64,000 bases of DNA, from the NCBI GenBank assembly GCA_910583835.1, contig CAJTYM010000017.1, positions 1-64,000 of the forward strand, given 5' to 3'. The position numbers and the translations under genes are program-made. A model generated the notes under the pieces. The model had not been told where the DNA came from and did not search any database. It worked only from the letters and a program-made list of their open reading frames with translations. The stretch is from an uncultured Lachnospiraceae bacterium (lineage in GTDB: Bacteria > Bacillota > Clostridia > Lachnospirales > Lachnospiraceae). Within the stretch, counting starts at the first letter, position 1. Every line of letters begins with the position of its first letter. Positions 45,302-53,396 of this stretch are shown one piece after another.

Positions 45302-46972
45302 ATGAAAACAGACATTCAGATTGCACAGGAGGCAGAAATGCTCCCCATCCGCGAAGTGGCAGCACAGCTTCAGATTGCAGAAGATGACCTGGAACTGTAT
45401 GGAAAATACAAGGCTAAGCTGTCCGATGAACTGATGGAAAAAGTAAAAGATAACAAAGACGGCAAACTGATTCTGGTAACGGCCATCAACCCCACGCCGG
45501 CAGGTGAAGGGAAGACTACTACCAGTGTCGGTCTGGGAGAAGCGTTTGGCAAGATGGGCAAGAAAGCGGTGCTTGCGCTGCGTGAGCCTTCGTTGGGACC
45601 CTGTTTCGGCATCAAGGGCGGCGCTGCGGGCGGCGGCTATGCGCAGGTCGTTCCGATGGAGGATTTGAATCTGCATTTTACCGGGGACTTCCATGCCATC
45701 ACCTCTGCCAATAACCTGCTTGCCGCCTTGCTGGACAACCATATCCAACAGGGGAACGAGCTGCAGATTGACCCCAGGCAGGTTGTCTGGAAACGCTGCC
45801 TGGACATGAACGACCGGGTACTGCGCAATATTGTGGTAGGGCTTGGCAGCAAGATGGACGGCATGGTGCGGGAAGACCATTTTGTGATTACGGTAGCGTC
45901 TGAGATTATGGCAGTTCTCTGTCTGGCGGATGATATGGCAGATTTGAAAAAACGTCTGGGAAGAATGATTGTGGCATATAATTTTGCAGGTAAGCCGGTG
46001 ACGGCTGATGATTTGCAGGCGACAGGCGCAATGGCGGCGCTCTTAAAGGATGCCCTGAAGCCCAATTTAATCCAGACCTTGGAGCATACGCCGGCAATTG
46101 TCCATGGAGGGCCGTTTGCCAATATTGCCCACGGCTGCAACAGTGTCCGCGCAACAAAGACAGCATTGAAGCTGGCAGATTATGTTGTGACGGAGGCAGG
46201 ATTCGGCGCGGATTTGGGTGCGGAGAAGTTTCTTGATATCAAATGCCGCATGGCGGGGCTGAAGCCGGATGCAGTGGTGCTGGTGGCAACCGTACGGGCG
46301 TTGAAATATAATGGGGGCGTGCCCAAGGCGGAACTCTCCCAGGAGAATTTGGAGGCGTTGCAGAAAGGAATCGTCAATCTGGAGAAGCATATTGAGAATC
46401 TGCAGAAATTTGGCGTTCCGGTGGTTGTTACCTTGAATTCCTTTATCACGGATACGCAGGCAGAGACAGATTATATTGAACATTTCTGTAAGGAGCGGGG
46501 ATGTGAGTTTGCGCTCTCAGAGGTATGGGCGAAAGGCGGGGAGGGCGGAATTGCCCTGGCAGAAAAAGTGCTTGAGACCTTGGACAACAAGGAGAGCAAT
46601 TTTAAGCCTATCTATGAGGATGGCTTATCTCTGACAGAGAAGATTGAGACTGTGGCAAAGGAAATCTATGGAGCAGATGGGGTAAGCTATTCCCCGGCTG
46701 CCGAGAAGGAGCTGAAACGAATTGAAGAGCTTGGCATGGGGCATTTCCCAGTCTGCATGGCAAAGACACAGTATTCGCTGTCAGATGACCAGACGAAGCT
46801 CGGACGCCCGCAGGGATTTACCGTCAATGTCCGCGAAGTCTATGTGTCGGCAGGCGCAGGGTTCGTGGTGGCTGTTACCGGTGCAATCATGACGATGCCG
46901 GGCCTTGGCAGGACGCCGGCGGCATATGGGATCGATGTGGATGACAATGGAGTGATCACCGGATTGTTTTAA
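45302..46972 (+). CDS. fhs: Formate-tetrahydrofolate ligase
   Basis: The 556-residue ATP-dependent enzyme makes 10-formyl-THF from formate. The P-loop is TPAGEGKTTT (65-74). EPSLGPCFGIKGGAAGGGYAQV, LHFTGDFHAITSANNLL and DLGAEKFLDIKCR are family hallmarks. With folD 80 bp downstream it supplies one-carbon units to purines or, in acetogens, the methyl branch. No other Wood-Ljungdahl genes are in view, so acetogenesis cannot be claimed. Confidence 0.97.
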   Translation: MKTDIQIAQEAEMLPIREVAAQLQIAEDDLELYGKYKAKLSDELMEKVKDNKDGKLILVTAINPTPAGEGKTTTSVGLGEAFGKMGKKAVLALREPSLGPCFGIKGGAAGGGYAQVVPMEDLNLHFTGDFHAITSANNLLAALLDNHIQQGNELQIDPRQVVWKRCLDMNDRVLRNIVVGLGSKMDGMVREDHFVITVASEIMAVLCLADDMADLKKRLGRMIVAYNFAGKPVTADDLQATGAMAALLKDALKPNLIQTLEHTPAIVHGGPFANIAHGCNSVRATKTALKLADYVVTEAGFGADLGAEKFLDIKCRMAGLKPDAVVLVATVRALKYNGGVPKAELSQENLEALQKGIVNLEKHIENLQKFGVPVVVTLNSFITDTQAETDYIEHFCKERGCEFALSEVWAKGGEGGIALAEKVLETLDNKESNFKPIYEDGLSLTEKIETVAKEIYGADGVSYSPAAEKELKRIEELGMGHFPVCMAKTQYSLSDDQTKLGRPQGFTVNVREVYVSAGAGFVVAVTGAIMTMPGLGRTPAAYGIDVDDNGVITGLF

Positions 46973-47052
46973 TAACGCAGATTACGAATATTTGAAGGGT
47001 GCACTAAGGATAATCGCAGATACGGAGATTGGTTTAGAAAGGAAGAAGAGCC

Positions 47053-47895
47053 ATGGCGAAGATAATAGATGGGAAAAAGATTTCACAGCAGATAAAAGAT
47101 GAGCTGAAAGAAAGGGTGGCAAAATTAAAAGAACAGGGCAAGACAGGAGCGCTGGCAGTGATTCAGGTGGGGCAGGACCCGGCATCCAGCGTCTATGTGA
47201 GGAATAAGAAAAATGCCTGTGCCTATATCGGAATTGAATCCCTGGCGTATGAACTGCCTGAGGAGACAACCGAGGAAGAATTACTGAAGCTGATTGCAGA
47301 GCTGAATGGGAAAGAGCAGGTAAAGGGCATCCTGGTTCAGCTTCCGCTGCCAAAGCATATCTGTGAGGATAAAGTTATCCGGGCAATCAGCCCCAAGAAG
47401 GATGTAGACGGCTTCCATCCGCAGAGCGTGGGGGCGATGACAATCGGCGAACCGGGATTTCTGTCCTGTACGCCGGCGGGCATTATCCAGCTTCTCAAAC
47501 GTTCTGATGTGGAGATTGCCGGAAAGCATTGCGTGATTATCGGCAGAAGCAATATTGTTGGCAAGCCAATGGCTCTTTTGATGCTCAGGGAGAATGCTAC
47601 GGTGACAATCACCCATTCTAAGACGAGCAACCTCAAGGAAATCTGCCAGCAGGCAGATATCCTCATTGTGGCAATGGGCAAGCCGCAGTTTATCGGCGCA
47701 GAATATGTGAAGGAGGGCGCCGTGGTCATTGATGTGGGAATCCACCGCGATGAAAATAACAAACTGTGCGGGGACGTGAAATTTGCCGAAGCGGAATCAC
47801 TTGCCTCTGCCATCACCCCGGTTCCGGGGGGCGTAGGGCCCATGACAATTGCAATGCTGATGAATAACTGTGTGCAGAGTATAGAAGAGGAATAA
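47053..47895 (+). CDS. folD: Methylene-THF dehydrogenase / methenyl-THF cyclohydrolase
   Basis: The 280-residue bifunctional enzyme has the motifs YVRNKKNACAYIGIES (with the active-site Lys), LVQLPLPKH, PKKDVDGFHPQSVG and CTPAGIIQLL. The cofactor motif is GRSNIVGKPMALLML, and PVPGGVGPMTIAMLMNN lies near the end. It interconverts methylene- and formyl-THF downstream of Fhs. It follows fhs in the same operon and precedes the zinc-ribbon protein by 2 bp. Confidence 0.97.
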   Translation: MAKIIDGKKISQQIKDELKERVAKLKEQGKTGALAVIQVGQDPASSVYVRNKKNACAYIGIESLAYELPEETTEEELLKLIAELNGKEQVKGILVQLPLPKHICEDKVIRAISPKKDVDGFHPQSVGAMTIGEPGFLSCTPAGIIQLLKRSDVEIAGKHCVIIGRSNIVGKPMALLMLRENATVTITHSKTSNLKEICQQADILIVAMGKPQFIGAEYVKEGAVVIDVGIHRDENNKLCGDVKFAEAESLASAITPVPGGVGPMTIAMLMNNCVQSIEEE

Positions 47896-47897
47896 GA

Positions 47898-49124
47898 ATG
47901 AAGTGTGCAAATTGTGGCGCAGAGATTAAAGTAGGATGTATCTACTGCTCTGTTTGTGGAAAAGAGGCACAGATTGTATCCGATTACAATTTGCTGGAAG
48001 ATGATTTTCTCCGAGATATGTTAAAAGAGCGCGAGGAAAAAATTCGTGGGGAAGCTGCCAGGAAGGCCCCCGTCAAAGAGACAAAAGAGGAAGGCCATAG
48101 TGCAAAGACGCGCACACAGGAAGCCCCAAATGGCAGACGTGGGCAGGAGGAATCCAGAAATGGCAAACAGAAACGCAGGGTCAAAAAACGGATTATTTTT
48201 GCTGTCTCGTCCATTGTTCTGCTGGTTGTTTTAATTGTGGCGATAGTCCTGATGGTCAGGCATAGCAGGGAGAACTCCTATGATTATCAGATGGAACAGG
48301 CAAAGATTTGCCTGGAGGATAAGAATTACAGGGCGGCGGAGGAATATGTGGTACGTGCACTGGAGTTAGAAGGGGACAGCCTGGAAGCAAAGCTTCTTTT
48401 GGCAGATATTTATGTTCTGCGGGGAGAGGAAGGCAAGGCAGTTACACTTCTAGAAGAAGTGTGTCGTGAACATACGGATAATCAGGAGGCGTATCAGAAA
48501 TTGATTGACCTCTATGCAGATAAGAAGGATTATGAGAGTATCCGCAAACTAAGCGAAAAGAGCGAGGATGAAGATGTTCAGGAACTGTTTATAAAGTATT
48601 TCCCCCAGATTCCGCAATTTGACAGTGAGGAAGGGGTTTACACAGAGGAATTTTCTGTGGGAATCTCAGCCGGGGAAGGAGACAGCATTTATTATACGTT
48701 GGATGGCGCTGACCCCAGGCAAGGGAAGGAATATCAAGGTCCGATTCCCATTGGGCCAGGAGAAAATGTGCGGATTCGTGCCATTGCCAGAAATGAATAT
48801 GAACTTTACAGTGATGAGGTTGAGGGAGAATTTCAGGTAGAACTTCAGAAACCGGAGAAACCCAGGGTGTCGCCATGTGGCGGAAGTTTCTATGAGGCGC
48901 AGGATATCACGGTGACAGTGCCAGAAGGGTGCAAGGCATATTATACATGGGACGGCACAACGCCTAATACCAGTTCTTCCCAGTATACAAAGCCCCTGAC
49001 CATACCAGAGGGAAATAATATCCTGTCATTGATTGTGGTGAATGAACATGGCATGAGTTCCGATGTGCAAAAATGCAATTATATCTATATGCCGACAACG
49101 CAGAACCCCATGGGTCCAGAATAG
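47898..49124 (+). CDS. Membrane protein with zinc ribbon, TPR and chitobiase-like C-terminal repeats
   Basis: The 408-residue protein starts with a zinc-ribbon MKCANCGAEI...CSVCGK (two CxxC pairs). A charged cytoplasmic stretch follows, then one membrane helix (about 96-119), TPR-like helices (about 125-230) and two extracellular CHB_HEX_C-type repeats. These read IYYTLDGADPRQG and AYYTWDGTTPNTSS. The topology puts the ribbon inside and the repeats outside. The function is unknown. It is sandwiched between folD and pheA in the same operon. It resembles zinc-ribbon envelope proteins of Firmicutes; I cannot assign a ligand. Confidence 0.8.
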   Translation: MKCANCGAEIKVGCIYCSVCGKEAQIVSDYNLLEDDFLRDMLKEREEKIRGEAARKAPVKETKEEGHSAKTRTQEAPNGRRGQEESRNGKQKRRVKKRIIFAVSSIVLLVVLIVAIVLMVRHSRENSYDYQMEQAKICLEDKNYRAAEEYVVRALELEGDSLEAKLLLADIYVLRGEEGKAVTLLEEVCREHTDNQEAYQKLIDLYADKKDYESIRKLSEKSEDEDVQELFIKYFPQIPQFDSEEGVYTEEFSVGISAGEGDSIYYTLDGADPRQGKEYQGPIPIGPGENVRIRAIARNEYELYSDEVEGEFQVELQKPEKPRVSPCGGSFYEAQDITVTVPEGCKAYYTWDGTTPNTSSSQYTKPLTIPEGNNILSLIVVNEHGMSSDVQKCNYIYMPTTQNPMGPE

Positions 49125-49183
49125 ATATGGCAAATGGCAGGATAATTTGCCGTTTACGATACAATAGGAAAGGGATGTGCCTG

Positions 49184-50311
49184 ATGAAAGACTTAAAGCA
49201 AATCCGCGAGGAGATAGATGAGATAGACAGCCAGATAGTCAGCCTGTACGAGAAACGGATGCAGCGGACCACGGAGGTTGCAGAATATAAGATTTCCGTG
49301 GGCAAACAGGTGCTGGACAGGCAGAGGGAGCAAGAAAAGCTGCAAAGAGTAAAAGGACAGGCCCAAGAGGACAACCGTTTTGGTGTAGGAGAGCTGTTTG
49401 AACAGATTATGGCAATGAGCAGAAAGCGCCAATACCAACTGCTGCAGCAGTCTGGGCAGGCACAGGAGCTGGGATTTGAGGAAGTGGAGGAACTTCCCTT
49501 TTACACCAAACGGATTGTCTACCAGGGAACGGAAGGGGCATACAGCCAGCTGGCGATGAAGGCCTATTTCGGGGACGGTACCGAGGGGTATCACGTAGAG
49601 ACCTGGCGCGATGCCATGGAAGCGATACGGAGCGGGGAAGCGGATTATGCAGTGCTTCCCATTGAGAATTCTTCTGCCGGTATTGTGGGTGAGAATTTTG
49701 ACTTAATGCTGGAATATGACAATTATATTGTGGCGGAGAAGACGATTAAGATTGAACATGCCCTGCTGGGGCTTCCCGATGCGGAACTTTCGGATATCCG
49801 AACGGTTTATTCCCATCCCCAGGCGCTGATGCAGAGCGTGGATTTCCTCAATGAGCATAAGGAATGGGAGAGGGTTCCGGTGAAGAATACTGCCGTTGCT
49901 GCCAAACAGGTGGTAGGGGAACAGAGGAAGGATGGGGCGGCGATTGCCAGCGAGGTGACAGCCGGCATCTATGGGCTCAAGATACTTAAAGACCATATCA
50001 ATTACAGTGAAGAGAACAGTACGCGCTTTATCATTGTCGGTGGCAGGAAGCTCAGGCTTAAAGGGGCGGATAAGGTAAGCATCTGTTTTGAGGTTTCCCA
50101 TGAAAGCGGTTCGCTGTACCGGATGCTCTCGCACTTCATGTTTAACAACCTGAACATGGTAAAGATTGAATCCAGACCCATTAAGGACAAGAGCTTTGAG
50201 TACCGTTTTTTTGTGGATTTGGAAGGTGATTTGGGCGAAGGATCCATGCAGAACGCTTTGAAAGGGCTGTTGGAAGAAGCGCTTTATGTGAAAGTGCTGG
50301 GAAATTATTAA
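49184..50311 (+). CDS. pheA: Bifunctional chorismate mutase / prephenate dehydratase
   Basis: The protein is about 375 residues. The N-terminal AroQ chorismate mutase is MKDLKQIREEIDEIDSQIVSLYEKRM. The dehydratase domain (about 105-280) starts YQGTEGAYSQLA and includes LPIENSSAG and NSTRFIIVG. A C-terminal ACT domain (about 290-370; CFEVSHESGSLYRMLSHFM and ESRPIKDKSFEYRFFVDLEG) senses phenylalanine. ATG at 49184 follows AGGAAAGGG; ATG at 49175 is too close to the site. Feedback inhibition by Phe is expected from the ESRP motif. Confidence 0.96.
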   Translation: MKDLKQIREEIDEIDSQIVSLYEKRMQRTTEVAEYKISVGKQVLDRQREQEKLQRVKGQAQEDNRFGVGELFEQIMAMSRKRQYQLLQQSGQAQELGFEEVEELPFYTKRIVYQGTEGAYSQLAMKAYFGDGTEGYHVETWRDAMEAIRSGEADYAVLPIENSSAGIVGENFDLMLEYDNYIVAEKTIKIEHALLGLPDAELSDIRTVYSHPQALMQSVDFLNEHKEWERVPVKNTAVAAKQVVGEQRKDGAAIASEVTAGIYGLKILKDHINYSEENSTRFIIVGGRKLRLKGADKVSICFEVSHESGSLYRMLSHFMFNNLNMVKIESRPIKDKSFEYRFFVDLEGDLGEGSMQNALKGLLEEALYVKVLGNY

Positions 50312-50327
50312 AGTGGGGGTCAGTTAG

Positions 50328-51635
50328 ATGGATAATATGATATTGTATCGTTATTTGGAGCAGGAACATATTTTAGATGATATAACCTGGATTATGGAGA
50401 AATGCTGCTGTGATGCAGATGAGGAATGCGGCACTGAGGACGGCAGGTTTCCGGATTTTCAATCCATATGCTATTCGTTCTTCCATGAACTTGTGGAATT
50501 GTCAGCAAGCCATGGGTTTGAAGGAAATCTCTGGCATAATTACCTGACATATCTGATGGTGAATAATGAGAATGCCTACAGTACGGCATGTGAAATCAGG
50601 GGGGCAGTTTCCGGCACCATCAATGAGCTGGCGAAGCATGATTTTGCAATATTTAAGGAATTGTTCGCTCTTGATTTGGGTATGCTCAGCCGTAAACTTG
50701 AGATACCGGAACTTCGTCTGCTGGAAGACTACAAACGTTCTGACCACAGCGGAAAGGTGTTCAACCGCAGGATACGTGACCGTATCTGTGCCCTGAGCGT
50801 CCGTTTGGAACAGACCGGGACGGTTGAGGAATTCCAGGCGGAGGTCACGGAATTTTACCGGGAGTTCGGTGTTGGCAAGCTGGGGCTGCATAAGGCGTTT
50901 CGCATTGAACATGAAGGGCAGGGGGCAGAGATTGTCCCCATCACCAATATCGCCCATGTACATCTCTCAGATTTGGTGGGATATGAACTTGCCAAGCAGA
51001 AATTGGTTGACAATACCCTGGCTTTCGTGCAGGGGAAACAGGCAAACAACTGTCTGTTGTTTGGGGATGCCGGAACCGGTAAGTCCAGCAGTATCAAAGC
51101 GATTATCAATCAATATTACGACCAGGGACTGCGCATGATTGAGGTTTATAAGCATCAGTTTCAGGATTTAAACTCTGTAATTTCCCAAATTAAGAATCGC
51201 AATTACAAATTTATCATATATATGGATGACCTGTCTTTTGAGGAATTTGAGATTGAGTATAAATATCTCAAGGCGGTGATTGAAGGCGGATTGGAAAAGA
51301 AGCCGGACAATGTGCTGATTTACGCAACGTCAAACCGCAGGCATCTTGTGCGGGAAAAGTTCAGCGATAAGCAGGAGCGGGATGATGAGCTCCATACGAA
51401 TGATACCGTGCAGGAGAAATTGTCCTTGGTGGCAAGGTTTGGGGTGACCATTTATTTTGGGGCGCCGGATAAGAAGGAGTACCATAATATCGTAAAAAGC
51501 CTGGCAGAGACGAGCCATATCCAGTTAAGCGAGCAGGAACTTCTCTTGGAGGCGGACCGCTGGGAACTGAATCATGGCGGGCGTTCGGGAAGGACGGCAC
51601 AGCAGTTTATCAATTATCTGTTGGGAAAAGAATAA
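50328..51635 (+). CDS. DUF815-type P-loop ATPase
   Basis: The 435-residue protein is an AAA-like ATPase with Walker A GDAGTGKS (246-253) and Walker B FIIYMDDLSFE. It contains VIEGGLEKKPDNVLIYATSNRRHLVREKFSD, the signature stretch of DUF815. The N-terminal region of 200 residues is helical with a CCC cluster near residue 26. The role is unknown. It sits 17 bp after pheA and 17 bp before the ppx-like gene, in the same operon. Confidence 0.88.
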   Translation: MDNMILYRYLEQEHILDDITWIMEKCCCDADEECGTEDGRFPDFQSICYSFFHELVELSASHGFEGNLWHNYLTYLMVNNENAYSTACEIRGAVSGTINELAKHDFAIFKELFALDLGMLSRKLEIPELRLLEDYKRSDHSGKVFNRRIRDRICALSVRLEQTGTVEEFQAEVTEFYREFGVGKLGLHKAFRIEHEGQGAEIVPITNIAHVHLSDLVGYELAKQKLVDNTLAFVQGKQANNCLLFGDAGTGKSSSIKAIINQYYDQGLRMIEVYKHQFQDLNSVISQIKNRNYKFIIYMDDLSFEEFEIEYKYLKAVIEGGLEKKPDNVLIYATSNRRHLVREKFSDKQERDDELHTNDTVQEKLSLVARFGVTIYFGAPDKKEYHNIVKSLAETSHIQLSEQELLLEADRWELNHGGRSGRTAQQFINYLLGKE

Positions 51636-51652
51636 AGTGGGAAGGTGAAGCT

Positions 51653-53185
51653 ATGAAGATTACGACATTTGCAGCAATTTACATCGGCTCCTATGAGGTG
51701 AGCATGAAAGTGTTTGAGATTCGTCCGGGCAGGAAAATCCGGCAGGTGGATTATGTGCGCAGCCGCCTGGAACTGGGACTGGATGCCTACAGCAAGGGAG
51801 TGCTTGGCTATGAACTGGTGGAAGACCTCTGCCAGGTGCTCAAGGAGTTCCGTTCCATTATGGACGGCTATAAAGTGGATACATATAAAGCTTATGCCGG
51901 CAACATGCTGCGGACGGTAAGTAATGGGCTGTTTATTCTGGAACAGATCCGTATACGCACCAAATTAGAAGTTACGGTGGCAAGCAATTCGGAACTTCGT
52001 TTCCTAAGTTATGAATCGATGGCGGCATCCCCGGAATTTGAGAAAATGATTGGACAGGGCGCCGTTGTGGTGGAAGTGGGCGGCGGAAGTATGCAGATTA
52101 CGCTGTTTCAAAAGGGGACAGCCGTGACAACCCAGCATATTGAACTGGGTATCATGCGTATCTGGGAGAAACTCTCCAAAATCCGCAATATGGTCTCCCA
52201 CTATGAGACGCAGATACAGGAATTGATTGATAAGGAGCTGGAAATCTTTAAACGGCTCTACCTGGAGGGGCAGGATATCAAGTATGTAATTTTGATGGGG
52301 GATTATATCGGCGAGATGGTGAAAGGCTTCTCCAAAAAGCAGGAGGACGGTACCATTGAGTCAGAACGTTTCCTCAAGTTATTGAATAAATGGCATAAGA
52401 AATCTCCCGAAGAAATTGCCGTTGAGCTTAACCTTGTCAATGAAAACGACCCCTTGATCCTTCCCTCTGTCGTACTCTATAAACGTCTGACGGAGGAGAT
52501 GAACGCCGATTTTGTGTGGGTGCCCGGCGTCAGCATTGACGATGGGATTGTCTGCGATTATGCCCAGAAGAACCACATGATACGTTTCCTGCATGATTTT
52601 GACCAGGATATCCTGGCTGCTTCCAAGAATCTTGCGGAACGTTACCAGAGCTATTCGGGGCACACGGAATCTGTGCTTTCCACCAGCACGGCAATATTTG
52701 ACGCCATGAAAAAGGTGCACGGCATGGATAAGAGGGAGCGCCTGCTGCTGCAGGTGGCAGCTATCCTCCATGACTGCGGGCGTTATGTCAGCCTGACGAA
52801 TCAGTTCGTCTGTTCCTATCAGATTATCATGGCGTCAGAGATTATCGGCATGACGGACCTTGAGCGGGAAATCGTGGCAAGCACGGTGAAATATAATTCC
52901 CTGCCGCGGCCACCCTATGAGAGCCTGCGGGATAAGATGGATAAGGACAGTTATGTGATTGTATCCAAGCTTACAGCAATCCTAAAGATAGCCAATGCCA
53001 TGGACCGCAGCCATAAGCAGAAGTTTGAAAATATCAGGGCAGCATTAAGGGGCAAAGAACTGATTATCACGATTGAGACGAAAGAGAACACGGTGCTGGA
53101 GAAAGGGCTTTTTTCCGCATATGTGGAAGCTTTCGAGGAGGTATTCAGCATTATGCCTAAGATTAAAGAGAAGAGAGTATTTTAA
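51653..53185 (+). CDS. ppx: Ppx/GppA phosphatase with C-terminal HD domain
   Basis: The 510-residue protein joins an actin-like Ppx/GppA N-terminal half (about 1-305) to an HD-type C-terminal domain (about 335-500). The N-terminal half reads FAAIYIGSYEVSMKVFEI, VVEVGGGSMQITLF and GVSIDDGI. The HD part reads HTESVLSTSTAIFDAM, AAILHDCGRYVS and VASTVKYNS. It should degrade polyphosphate or pppGpp. The first motif has GSYEV where the usual is GSNSxR, so substrate specificity is uncertain. ppk1 follows after a repeat element, giving a polyphosphate make/degrade pair. Confidence 0.92.
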   Translation: MKITTFAAIYIGSYEVSMKVFEIRPGRKIRQVDYVRSRLELGLDAYSKGVLGYELVEDLCQVLKEFRSIMDGYKVDTYKAYAGNMLRTVSNGLFILEQIRIRTKLEVTVASNSELRFLSYESMAASPEFEKMIGQGAVVVEVGGGSMQITLFQKGTAVTTQHIELGIMRIWEKLSKIRNMVSHYETQIQELIDKELEIFKRLYLEGQDIKYVILMGDYIGEMVKGFSKKQEDGTIESERFLKLLNKWHKKSPEEIAVELNLVNENDPLILPSVVLYKRLTEEMNADFVWVPGVSIDDGIVCDYAQKNHMIRFLHDFDQDILAASKNLAERYQSYSGHTESVLSTSTAIFDAMKKVHGMDKRERLLLQVAAILHDCGRYVSLTNQFVCSYQIIMASEIIGMTDLEREIVASTVKYNSLPRPPYESLRDKMDKDSYVIVSKLTAILKIANAMDRSHKQKFENIRAALRGKELIITIETKENTVLEKGLFSAYVEAFEEVFSIMPKIKEKRVF

Positions 53186-53186
53186 G

Positions 53187-53246
53187 TTATAGTAAACGCA
53201 TGAAATAAATGCGTTTACTATAACTGCTCCGCAAGGATGCGCACGG
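53187..53246 (+). repeat. Dispersed palindromic repeat, family A copy 2
   Basis: Perfect arms TTATAGTAAACGCAT (53187-53201) and ATGCGTTTACTATAA (53209-53223) are followed by CTCCGCAAGGATGCGCACGG. A second hairpin, GGAAACGAATCAAAACG with CGTTTTGTTCGTTTCC (53290-53326), lies downstream, before ppk1. It begins two bases after the ppx stop. Confidence 0.8.
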
Positions 53247-53396
53247 CTGCACATAGGAAATATGCCGCTTGCGGCGTGCATCCGGCGCAGGAAACGAATC
53301 AAAACGCAAACGTTTTGTTCGTTTCCTATACAGTTTGCCTGTCAACCAGGCTGTGGCTTAAGATGACAAAGAAAAGAGCATTTCAGGAGGTAGCAT

